Source of the DNA: Candidatus Heimdallarchaeota archaeon
GTDB lineage: Archaea; Asgardarchaeota; Heimdallarchaeia; Heimdallarchaeales; Heimdallarchaeaceae
Assembly: GCA_016839875.1 (NCBI GenBank)
Contig: JAEOTK010000387.1
Coordinates: 1 to 5,739 of the forward strand
Direction of reading: 5' to 3'
DNA length: 5,739 bases
The position numbers and the translations under genes are program-made. Below the pieces are notes generated by a model that worked only from the letters and a program-made list of their open reading frames with translations, had not been told where the DNA came from and made no database searches. This document shows, piece after piece, positions 1-5,194 of the stretch. Numbering within the stretch: position 1 is the first letter of the stretch; every line of letters starts with the position of its first letter.

Positions 1-196
1 AGATAGAATAAGAGATACCAAGAGTAAGAATTGCTAAAGAACAATATCCTATAACTATAAACTCAGCTAAAAATCCTTTTGCTATTAAGATTATGAGAAA
101 GATAAGAGTTGGTATTCCAATGATACTATTTAGTAAAGCGAATTTGTTAATCCCTTTACCTTCTTCTTTATCTTCTTTAACATAGCTTAAAGTCAA
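1..196 (-). CDS. Partial membrane protein, N-terminal part, cut by the left window edge
   Basis: The minus strand is open from a TAG at 209-211 to the window edge, giving about 65 residues if the TTG at 194-196 is the start. The product begins with a charged, cytosolic-looking stretch (SYVKEDKEEGKGINK, residues 4-18). Two strongly hydrophobic segments follow, at about residues 19-39 and 42-64, separated by a short AKGF turn, as expected of a polytopic membrane protein. No ATG lies in this frame inside the window, so the start is uncertain. TTG fits because a TATA-like box at 224-230 would place transcription start near 201, only a few bases upstream. An ATG at 181-183 lies in another frame and stops after 17 codons. 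Family and function are not recognisable. The gene lies 68 bp downstream of PEP carboxykinase on the same strand and probably has its own promoter. A disrupted gene cannot be excluded. Confidence 0.5.
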   Translation of the reverse strand, partial: MTLSYVKEDKEEGKGINKFALLNSIIGIPTLIFLIILIAKGFLAEFIVIGYCSLAILTLGISYSI

Positions 197-223
197 ATTA
201 ATCAGTATCTATACTAATCTATC

Positions 224-230
224 TTATATA
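224..230 (-). promoter_or_regulatory. TATA-like box for the left-edge membrane protein gene
   Basis: The minus strand reads GGGGAATATATAAG here. TATATAA is centred near 227, about 31 bases before the candidate TTG at 196. Archaeal transcription usually starts about 25 bases past the TATA centre, so the transcript would have a leader of only a few bases. It lies in the 68-bp gap after the PEP carboxykinase stop, where no clear oligo-T terminator was seen. Confidence 0.4.
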
Positions 231-264
231 TTCCCCACAATTCTTCAAATAGGCTTTTCTTCTG

Positions 265-2172
265 TTAGAACTCAAATGGAGATATAACATCCTTTCCAAA
301 TTTATCTCTTGCTGCTAGTAATCTTTTACGTTGTTCTTCTAGCTCATCATAAAGTTCCTTTGGTATATCTTTTTCTTCAAGATAGATGTTTTCTATTCTT
401 TCAAACTTCTTCAGGAACTTTTCAATTCTTATTGAGAATTCAGCTTCATATCTCTCTCTCTTATATTCCTGATCAAATGATTCTTTGAATATCTTAGCTA
501 GATCTTCATATTTAGGAATGTAACCTAGTGGAGTTTCGATAGCTTCATAATCTCCATGCACTCTACCTTCTGCCCAGATAAGCCATATTTTCTTATCTAA
601 TATTGCATCATAGTATTTTCCTCTTTCATCTTTGAGGAAATAGTTTGTGGAGAAAATCAAAGGTACTTTATCTTCAGCTATTCTTTTACCAAAATCGAAA
701 TGAGCTCTAAGGTACTTTCCTAGAGGAACTACTATAAAATCTAGATTAGCCATAGGTTGATGTTTTCTAATACCTGCTCTTCCTAGAGTTGCTGCTGTAG
801 TTTCAGATTCAATTGCGGCCCCAACAAACACTCCATGATTCCAGCTGAATGATTCATATACTGGTACAGAGGTATCACTGTCTCTTCCACCATAGATTAT
901 ACCAGAAGCTACAATTCCTTTTGGATCTTGAAGAGCTTCATCAACATTTTCTAACTCTTCTAACTTCAATGTATAACGAGCGTTTGCATGTGAGAATTTT
1001 AATTCATTTCCTTGTTCATCACAGCAGAAACCAGCATGCCATTCACCTAGCATAGATGAAGTCCAGTTGATTCCACGATCTGGAATTTGAACTTGGTCTC
1101 CCATTCCTACCCAAAAGGGTTTCCCATCAGAGACCAAAACATTAGAGAAGATAGTTTCGTTTTGTGTATGAAGTGTTTTATAGATAACAGGATCGTCATC
1201 TGGGCTTACATCTTTTATTATACCAAATATACCATTTTCGATATTTACTGCCTTTACTTCTCCTTCTTCATTAATTCTGAGGTATGCAATATCATCTCCA
1301 ACTATTGTGTTTCCTGGAACCATTGCAGTTGAAGTTTTACCACAAGCTGAAGGAAATGCGCCTAAGAAGTATGTTTTTCTACTTCCATCTAGAGGATATA
1401 CAGCTGATATAAACATGTGTTCTGTAAGCCAATCCTCACCTATCGCTTTATTTATAGCTAAGCGGAGTGCGAGTTTCTTTAAACCCAAAGAATTTCCTGC
1501 ATATTGATTGTTAACTGTAAGTACTTTGTTATCTTGAAGATCTATGTAGATTCTTCTTTTATCGATGTTTTTTGTAACATTCTTATCTGTTAATTCCCCA
1601 GCAGAATGAATAAAATAGAAGAATTCTTCTGATCCTTGAAGACTCTTGAATTCTTGATATCCTTGTCGATACAAAATATCTTCCGAATGTGAAACATAGG
1701 CTGAATCTGTTATCTGTAAAGCGGGTATTGAGAATTCGGAATTATTTGGACCTAAACAGTAAAAACGTATAAGTGCTGTTTTACCTTTCATGCTTCCGTC
1801 CATGATTTCGAGTATTTCTGAAAGTCCTTCTTCTCTATCAATTGTATTGATGTGTTTTCCATAATTATCTTGCTCTCCTTTCGGTACAAGTAGACAAGTA
1901 TGATCTTTATCTCTAGCTTGGTCATGATATCCATCAAAATGAACTGTGTGTCCATCTATGGCAAGTTTAATCTCTTCCCCATTCTCTATGGACAACTGAC
2001 GAATGTATTCTAAGTCTTCAGGTGTATCATCAATAACTCTTGCCTTTGCTGGTTTACAAAGAGTAAGAAATTCATCTATTATCCTAACAACTTTAGGATT
2101 ATTTAGAGCTCGAAGTTTTTCTTTATCTTCTTCTTTTAAGCAATCGTGATCTAAACATTGTTCAGTAGTCAT
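265..2172 (-). CDS. pckG: Phosphoenolpyruvate carboxykinase, GTP-type family (EC 4.1.1.32)
   Basis: This cytosolic enzyme interconverts oxaloacetate plus GTP with PEP plus CO2 and GDP, at the gluconeogenic/anaplerotic branch point. At 635 residues it is close to the usual family length of about 600-630. Family marks appear in order: QYAGNSLGLKK (223-233) and TEHM (250-253), with candidate Mn ligands Lys232/233 and His252; the P-loop FPSACGKTSTAM (273-284) with the hallmark cysteine Cys277; the second kinase motif VGDD (291-294); SGIIYGGR (423-430), whose Arg430 matches a substrate-contacting arginine; and WNHGVFVGAAIESETTAA (444-461), leading into the mobile lid. The C-terminal part (YFLKDERGKYY, EGRVHGDYEAIETPLGYIPKYEDL) looks like archaeal homologues. 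It lacks the WPGFGEN guanine-contact motif of animal enzymes. The ATG at 2172 is preceded by GGAG with 11-nt spacing. The gene follows pyrophosphatase after 106 bp and is probably transcribed separately. Identification is firm; nucleotide preference is inferred from family. Confidence 0.96.
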   Translation of the reverse strand: MTTEQCLDHDCLKEEDKEKLRALNNPKVVRIIDEFLTLCKPAKARVIDDTPEDLEYIRQLSIENGEEIKLAIDGHTVHFDGYHDQARDKDHTCLLVPKGEQDNYGKHINTIDREEGLSEILEIMDGSMKGKTALIRFYCLGPNNSEFSIPALQITDSAYVSHSEDILYRQGYQEFKSLQGSEEFFYFIHSAGELTDKNVTKNIDKRRIYIDLQDNKVLTVNNQYAGNSLGLKKLALRLAINKAIGEDWLTEHMFISAVYPLDGSRKTYFLGAFPSACGKTSTAMVPGNTIVGDDIAYLRINEEGEVKAVNIENGIFGIIKDVSPDDDPVIYKTLHTQNETIFSNVLVSDGKPFWVGMGDQVQIPDRGINWTSSMLGEWHAGFCCDEQGNELKFSHANARYTLKLEELENVDEALQDPKGIVASGIIYGGRDSDTSVPVYESFSWNHGVFVGAAIESETTAATLGRAGIRKHQPMANLDFIVVPLGKYLRAHFDFGKRIAEDKVPLIFSTNYFLKDERGKYYDAILDKKIWLIWAEGRVHGDYEAIETPLGYIPKYEDLAKIFKESFDQEYKRERYEAEFSIRIEKFLKKFERIENIYLEEKDIPKELYDELEEQRKRLLAARDKFGKDVISPFEF

Positions 2173-2183
2173 TATTTAGTCTT

Positions 2184-2187
2184 CTCC
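2184..2187 (-). promoter_or_regulatory. Shine-Dalgarno GGAG supporting the PEP carboxykinase start
   Basis: The minus strand reads TTGGAGAAGACTAAATAATG. GGAG ends 11 bases before the ATG at 2170-2172, slightly longer than ideal spacing. This supports the chosen start. It also implies a leader long enough to include it, so transcription probably starts upstream of 2187, perhaps from the AT-rich CATAATATTC near 2237-2246. Confidence 0.4.
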
Positions 2188-2266
2188 AATAATGTAGTTT
2201 AATTACAATTAAAGCTCAAAGAAAATAGTCTTAAGAATATTATGTTTTGACAATTAAATTCGAGAC

Positions 2267-2272
2267 AAAAAA
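2267..2272 (-). terminator. Oligo-T terminator after pyrophosphatase
   Basis: Just after the pyrophosphatase TGA, the minus strand reads GATTTTTTG, a run of six T starting 7 bases past the stop. Archaeal RNA polymerase terminates at such T-runs without needing a hairpin, and none is seen here. This supports pyrophosphatase and PEP carboxykinase being separate transcription units. Confidence 0.45.
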
Positions 2273-2278
2273 TCTTCC

Positions 2279-2815
2279 TCATTCTTCCTTAAAGAGTTCC
2301 TCATATAGTCTCATTGCGTGAGTTATGCATTTGAAAGCTTCCTCTTTGGAATCCCAACCAATTACCTCTACTTTCTTTCCATATTCCAATCCTTTGTATG
2401 TTTTGAAGAATTCGGCGATTTCTTCTAGGGTGTGAGGATAAACATCTTCAAGACTGTATACTCCATGGAAGAAAGGATCTTTAGAAGCTACAGCAAGAAT
2501 TTTATCATCAGGACCTTTCTCATCCTTCATCCTAAGAACACCTATCGGTCTAGCTGTTACTACACAGCCTGGAAACGTTGGTTCAGATATAAGAACTATA
2601 ACGTCAATTGCATCCCCATCTTCAAAATATGTTCGAGGAATAAGTCCATAATCGGATGGCATGACAACTGCTGAGTGTAAGACTCTATCTAAATAAAAAA
2701 CACCATCTTTTCCTAATTCAATTTTATTTCTACTATACTTGGGATTTTCAATAATTGCATATATTTCCTCAGGAGGGTTTGGACCTGTTTTAATTCTGTG
2801 CCATAGCGATTTCAT
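2279..2815 (-). CDS. ppa: Inorganic pyrophosphatase, soluble class I (EC 3.6.1.1)
   Basis: This cytosolic Mg-dependent enzyme hydrolyses PPi to two phosphates and so pulls nucleic acid, tRNA-charging and activated-sugar synthesis forward. The 178-residue length is typical for archaeal and bacterial class I enzymes. By motif comparison with the E. coli enzyme, nearly all active-site residues are present: Glu23, Lys31, Glu33, Arg44, Tyr56, Asp66/Asp68/Asp71, Asp98, Asp103, Lys105, Tyr140 and Lys141. Two positions differ. The signature reads DGDAIDV (66-72), with Ala69 where Pro or Glu is usual, and Met52 sits where E. coli has Tyr51. The N-terminus (WHRIKTGPNPPEEIYAIIE) is archaeal-like and supports the ATG at 2815. 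No strong Shine-Dalgarno is visible. TATA-like boxes at 2836-2853 suit a very short leader. Flanking gaps are 117 bp (TPR gene) and 106 bp (PEP carboxykinase). Confidence 0.96.
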   Translation of the reverse strand: MKSLWHRIKTGPNPPEEIYAIIENPKYSRNKIELGKDGVFYLDRVLHSAVVMPSDYGLIPRTYFEDGDAIDVIVLISEPTFPGCVVTARPIGVLRMKDEKGPDDKILAVASKDPFFHGVYSLEDVYPHTLEEIAEFFKTYKGLEYGKKVEVIGWDSKEEAFKCITHAMRLYEELFKEE

Positions 2816-2835
2816 GACTACTCTTCTTGATGTTG

Positions 2836-2853
2836 TATTAAAAGGATAAAAAC
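2836..2853 (-). promoter_or_regulatory. TATA-like boxes upstream of pyrophosphatase
   Basis: The minus strand reads GTTTTTATCCTTTTAATAC. Two candidates overlap: TTTTTATC centred near 2848 and TTTTAATAC centred near 2840. Starting about 25 bases downstream, they predict transcripts beginning between about 2823 and 2814. That means a leader of 0-8 bases before the ATG at 2815, which fits the absence of a good Shine-Dalgarno sequence. Confidence 0.4.
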
Positions 2854-2903
2854 CTTACCTTTAATAAAATGTTAAAGTGAAAGATGCTTATCTTCAATGC
2901 TTT

Positions 2904-2937
2904 AATGAGATATTTCTTTATTTTTTAATATTTCATT
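2904..2937. other. Imperfect 11-bp inverted repeat over the TPR gene stop codon
   Basis: The plus-strand arms are AATGAGATATT (2904-2914) and AATATTTCATT (2927-2937), with a 12-base T-rich loop. In plus-strand RNA they pair with one G-U. In the TPR gene's minus-strand mRNA the same position is an A-C mismatch, leaving 10 of 11 pairs. The right arm overlaps the last coding bases and the TGA at 2933-2935. It could protect or mark the mRNA 3' end, but no U-run follows on the minus strand, so it is not called a terminator. Confidence 0.3.
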
Positions 2938-4609
2938 CTATGTCTTTGGTTTCCAAATATTCAACAACAAGATTCTTTGATTGTTCATTAAAAACATCAA
3001 GAAATGCGGATTGTTGAAATCTCTTTTTTGATTCCTCTATAGCATGGCTTGATAAGATTAGGTTTTTGTATAGTTTAATTTCTTTTTCCATTTTTCGTAA
3101 ATTGTTTTTAACACAGTATAATTCGAGTTTATTGAGTTCTGAAAGTATCTTTTTGTCATTAGGATTTAGAATATGTTTCTGAATAAGACTAAAAACCTCA
3201 ATCCATAATTTGAGAATTGGTGTTCTAGTGGATTCTAGTTTCAGTTGAATCTTTTCCGTGATTTTTGAAAATTCTTCATATTTTCCCATTGCTAGATATA
3301 TTTTTCCCAAGGATATATCTACATATAATGGATCGGAGACATAGTCTCGTATTGCTTGGATCTTGTTCAAAGCCTCTTCTGAAGTTGTATAAGGTTCACT
3401 TGTTCTGAGTAAATGGTGTAGAACCAAATAAATTTCTTCATCTGTACCATCAGTTATTATCTCTTCAATTTCTTCATCGTCTAATGAAGTCTCTAGTAAC
3501 ATGTGCTTAACTAGTTTTGATTCAACTAGAAGCTCTCTAGTATTGTCATAGATGTCTTTCAGTTTATCATCCTTTAATGAAGTGATATCTAATTCAAGTT
3601 GCGCAAAGATAAACAGTAATGTGTTATAAGAACTAAAATGTATTCTCTTTATATTTCTTTCAATGAAGTTTTTTCTAACTTCATTAGTTTTCATGAAATT
3701 AGTCAATTCGACTAAAAGATTGTACGATTTTTGATATTCACCTGATAAAGCAAAACAGCGACTCAAGAGTTTGATTATGTCTGTAAATTCATACAATAAT
3801 TCTTTTTGTAAATTATTTTCTTTTATCTTATTGTATGCGCTCATGAGGTATCTAATTGCTTCCTCTAAATCATATTTAATTGAAATTACTCCAAAATACC
3901 AATTCAATGAAACGTAGTGTGTGTCTAGAAGCTTATTGTGGAACTTCTCAATTTGAAATATCTCATAAGTTAGTTTTTCAATTCTTTCTTCTTGATTTGA
4001 AAGGATATAGAATCTAAGAAGCTGATAAATTACCAGAATTAGACCAAAAGAATTGTTACTCTTAGAATAGTATGAATAGCATTTTTCAAAGTTCTTCAAA
4101 GTTTCAGAATACGGTGACTTAGAAGGTGCAGTAAATAATGTGTGTATGTAGAGTATTCTAATAAAAGTATCAGAATATTTGTCTTGAAGATTTTCTATTG
4201 TTTCCATTGCTTTTGTAATTTTATTTTTTGCACTCTGTTTATTCCCAAACAATTGCTCAATAAGTGATTCTGCAGCATAAACAATAGCTATGAACTCTAT
4301 ATTCCTACCTTTTAATGATATTTTTTTCATTCCCTCAAGAATTTTTCGTGTTTTTTCTATATTGCTAACTAGAAAATATGTTTGACGGAAATATAACCAA
4401 TATAGTCGAAAGAGTAAGTCTTCATTAGCAATAATGTTCGATTTTGCCATTAGAATTAGAATTAGATTAGATAATTTTGATGATCTTTCATTAGCACATA
4501 TCAGTTCTAAATCAGTGAGATAATCATAGAAATCAGATTCTGTTTTGAGGGTGTCTTTATTCTCGAATAGTTTCTCTTTTATTTTTTGAAGATCTTCAAT
4601 ATCTAGCAT
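2933..4609 (-). CDS. TPR-like all-helical repeat protein of unknown function
   Basis: The 558 residues look like a soluble alpha-solenoid: almost wholly helix-forming, rich in Leu, Ile, Lys and Glu, few prolines, no signal peptide and no clear membrane segment. Degenerate TPR-like units can be picked out at about residues 246-266 (DLEEAIRYLMSAYNKIKENN), 287-307 (ALSGEYQKSYNLLVELTNFM) and 434-456 (LGKIYLAMGKYEEFSKI). An acidic patch, LDDEEIEEIITDGTDEE, lies at 376-392. The C-terminal helix has the SKKRFQQSAFLDVF stretch at 527-540. No catalytic, DNA-binding or ATPase motif is evident. TPR solenoids generally bind protein partners, so a scaffold or adaptor role is inferred only. The ATG at 4609 follows a weak GTGGGG and a small hairpin (4613-4628). 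The gene stands alone, flanked by gaps with their own promoters. It is certainly coding, but the precise family is not recognised. Confidence 0.85.
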   Translation of the reverse strand: MLDIEDLQKIKEKLFENKDTLKTESDFYDYLTDLELICANERSSKLSNLILILMAKSNIIANEDLLFRLYWLYFRQTYFLVSNIEKTRKILEGMKKISLKGRNIEFIAIVYAAESLIEQLFGNKQSAKNKITKAMETIENLQDKYSDTFIRILYIHTLFTAPSKSPYSETLKNFEKCYSYYSKSNNSFGLILVIYQLLRFYILSNQEERIEKLTYEIFQIEKFHNKLLDTHYVSLNWYFGVISIKYDLEEAIRYLMSAYNKIKENNLQKELLYEFTDIIKLLSRCFALSGEYQKSYNLLVELTNFMKTNEVRKNFIERNIKRIHFSSYNTLLFIFAQLELDITSLKDDKLKDIYDNTRELLVESKLVKHMLLETSLDDEEIEEIITDGTDEEIYLVLHHLLRTSEPYTTSEEALNKIQAIRDYVSDPLYVDISLGKIYLAMGKYEEFSKITEKIQLKLESTRTPILKLWIEVFSLIQKHILNPNDKKILSELNKLELYCVKNNLRKMEKEIKLYKNLILSSHAIEESKKRFQQSAFLDVFNEQSKNLVVEYLETKDIE

Positions 4610-4612
4610 GTT

Positions 4613-4628
4613 GTTTCCCCACTGAAAC
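4613..4628 (-). promoter_or_regulatory. Small hairpin over the TPR gene ribosome-binding region
   Basis: On the minus strand GTTTC (4628-4624) and GAAAC (4617-4613) form a perfect 5-bp stem around the loop AGTGGG, ending 3 bases before the ATG at 4609. The only Shine-Dalgarno-like run, GTGGGG, lies in the loop and first stem base. It might modulate translation initiation, but a 5-bp stem can arise by chance. Confidence 0.25.
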
Positions 4629-4648
4629 CTTTCCTCAAACTGTGACTA

Positions 4649-4670
4649 CTTTTTAACTAATATTTAAGAT
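4649..4670 (-). promoter_or_regulatory. TATA-like boxes upstream of the TPR gene
   Basis: The minus strand reads ATCTTAAATATTAGTTAAAA here. TTAAATA centred near 4663 would start transcription near 4637, giving a leader of about 28 bases. TTAAAAAG centred near 4653 would give about 18. A further ATTTTATAG lies near 4685-4693, which would give a leader of roughly 50-55 bases. The sequence alone does not decide between them. Confidence 0.35.
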
Positions 4671-4704
4671 TAGATAGAGAAAAGACTATAAAATATCTTC
4701 GCTG

Positions 4705-4733
4705 AAAAAATAAAAAGAAAAAGAAAAAGAAAA
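4705..4733 (-). terminator. Multi-T pyrimidine tract ending the mini-gene transcript
   Basis: The plus strand has A6, A5, A5, A5 and A4 runs, including a perfect (AAAAAG)x3 tandem at 4712-4729. On the minus strand these are successive T-runs starting 14 bases past the mini-gene stop codon. Repeated T-runs are the classic archaeal intrinsic termination signal. The tract also separates the mini-gene from the TPR gene promoter. Confidence 0.55.
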
Positions 4734-4747
4734 GAATATGAGGATGT

Positions 4748-4816
4748 TTAAGGACACCATGCAGGTGGGAGAACATCATCATCGCTTGGGTCTGGATCAT
4801 ACCTAAGTTTCATCAT
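4748..4816 (-). CDS. Candidate 22-codon mini-gene (short acidic, proline-rich peptide)
   Basis: The minus-strand frame from ATG 4816 to TAA 4748 encodes 22 residues. It starts MMKLRYDP, has an acidic centre DPSDDD and ends PPAWCP. A second in-frame ATG follows directly, and a GTG at 4823-4825 would add VKC in front. The case for a gene is the context: a TATA-like box (4834-4846) spaced for a transcript starting at or next to the ATG, and repeated T-runs (4705-4733) starting 14 bases past the stop. Together they form a complete miniature archaeal transcription unit separate from the TPR gene. The composition (Asp/Pro-rich, with Trp and Cys near the end) is unlike random AT-rich translation. 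YDP and W-CP faintly recall rubredoxin, but the two Cys pairs are absent, so metal binding is not supported. Function is unknown. A non-coding transcript remains possible. Confidence 0.4.
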   Translation of the reverse strand: MMKLRYDPDPSDDDVLPPAWCP

Positions 4817-4833
4817 GCATTTCACATCTCGGG

Positions 4834-4846
4834 TTTATAATTTATC
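4834..4846 (-). promoter_or_regulatory. TATA-like box for the mini-gene
   Basis: The minus strand reads GATAAATTATAAACCC, with AAATTATAAA centred near 4839. A start about 25 bases downstream falls at about 4814, at the ATGATG of the mini-gene, as expected for a leaderless archaeal mRNA. The purine-rich BRE upstream is weak. Confidence 0.4.
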
Positions 4847-4888
4847 AAAAGAAGAATACTTAATCGTAAAGGAAAATAACTGACAGCT

Positions 4889-4905
4889 CACTGAAAGTGT
4901 TTTTT
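4889..4905 (+). terminator. Possible plus-strand terminator: short hairpin plus T6
   Basis: CACT-GAA-AGTG (4889-4899) is followed directly by six T. No plus-strand gene was found upstream of it, so what it would terminate is unclear. It may stop antisense transcription entering the rRNA region from the left. Weak evidence. Confidence 0.2.
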
Positions 4906-4938
4906 CGTTTTCAGGGGCTAGAGCTATTGTAAACCCTA

Positions 4939-4955
4939 CTAAAACTCGATTTTAG
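4939..4955. other. Perfect 6-bp inverted repeat upstream of the RNA promoter
   Basis: CTAAAA (4939-4944) and TTTTAG (4950-4955) flank CTCGA, 16 bases before the BRE/TATA element. It could be a symmetrical protein-binding site in the divergent promoter region, or chance in AT-rich DNA. Confidence 0.2.
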
Positions 4956-4970
4956 ATGATTTCAAAAAGA

Positions 4971-4985
4971 GCAAAGTATATATAT
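4971..4985 (+). promoter_or_regulatory. BRE/TATA promoter for the structured RNA candidate
   Basis: GCAAAG (4971-4976) matches the archaeal BRE pattern RNWAAW at five of six positions and abuts TATATATAT (4977-4985). This is the best BRE/TATA pair noticed in the window. Centred near 4981, it predicts a start at about 5006-5008, exactly where the first strong hairpin begins. It may also feed into the rRNA leader if the T7 at 5094-5100 is read through. Confidence 0.55.
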
Positions 4986-5006
4986 CTAAGTCAATCTAAG
5001 TATATT

Positions 5007-5100
5007 GCCACGAGATTTCAATTTGAAATCTGAGTGGATGTAAGCCATGTCTTTGGGGCAGCCAGTATATGGCTGCCTTTTACACTTAGTTCGTTTTTTT
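5007..5100 (+). ncRNA. Candidate structured small RNA, about 94 nt, two hairpins
   Basis: The predicted transcript begins at the TATA-directed start and ends in T7 (5094-5100). Hairpin 1 (5008-5037) has an outer 4-bp stem CCAC/GTGG, a small G-A-rich internal loop, and a perfect 8-bp stem AGATTTCA/TGAAATCT closed by ATT. Hairpin 2 (5057-5077) is a perfect 8-bp stem GGCAGCCA/TGGCTGCC with loop GTATA, followed by T4 and ACAC. TGTAA (5039-5043) can pair with TTACA (5080-5084) to enclose hairpin 2. GCCAT (5044-5048) can alternatively pair with ATGGC (5069-5073), so two folds compete. The GA/UGA internal loop of hairpin 1 resembles a kink-turn but has only one bulged base. It does not fit tRNA, SRP RNA, RNase P, box C/D or a standard H/ACA RNA. 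It could instead be the 5' leader of the rRNA operon. Confidence 0.45.
5094..5100 (+). terminator. T7 terminator after the structured RNA candidate
   Basis: Seven consecutive T on the plus strand lie 17 bases past the GC-rich hairpin 2. That is long enough for efficient archaeal intrinsic termination. If it works, the RNA is separate from the 16S transcript. Confidence 0.45.
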
Positions 5101-5156
5101 ATAGAATAGGGGCAAAAACCTCTTCGAACGCAATTAATAAAAGCGAAAAAGCAATA

Positions 5157-5179
5157 CATATATTAGTAGGAATTTATAA
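5157..5179 (+). promoter_or_regulatory. Candidate rRNA promoters (two TATA-like boxes)
   Basis: CATATATTA (5157-5165) follows an A-rich stretch GCGAAAAAGCAAT that could serve as BRE, and TTTATAA lies at 5173-5179. They predict starts at about 5187 and 5202, giving 16S leaders of roughly 250 and 235 bases. The A-rich stretch resembles the one before the promoter at 4971-4985 (AAAAAG then GCAA). Confidence 0.4.
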
Positions 5180-5194
5180 CTGTCATTAATTGCA

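Noticed and set aside
849..1507. Three plus-strand ORFs of 66-81 codons
   Set aside because: All lie opposite the well-conserved PEP carboxykinase coding sequence and are shadow frames.
2432..2674. 80-codon plus-strand ORF
   Set aside because: Opposite the pyrophosphatase gene; a shadow frame.
4613..4628. GTTTC...GAAAC as a CRISPR repeat
   Set aside because: Only one copy is present, with no spaced repeats anywhere in the window and no cas gene.
4748..4825. Mini-gene as a rubredoxin or zinc-ribbon fragment
   Set aside because: YDP and W-CP recall rubredoxin, but the CxxC pairs are missing even with the upstream GTG start, and no frameshifted continuation restores the second Cys.
5008..5090. 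Structured RNA as a tRNA, box C/D or standard H/ACA RNA
   Set aside because: There is no T-arm GGTTCRA-type motif or CCA-end acceptor. No paired C/D boxes are present. The ACA at 5082-5084 falls inside the possible lower stem instead of after it.
5047..5109. 20-codon plus-strand ORF starting MSLGQPVYGC inside the RNA candidate
   Set aside because: It runs through the hairpin and the T7 run, and no ribosome-binding site precedes it.
4986..5159. 57-codon minus-strand ORF starting MYCFFAF, rich in Cys and Arg
   Set aside because: It overlaps the two perfect hairpins of the RNA candidate, has no Shine-Dalgarno sequence, and a frame this long is expected by chance. The RNA explanation accounts for the inverted repeats better.
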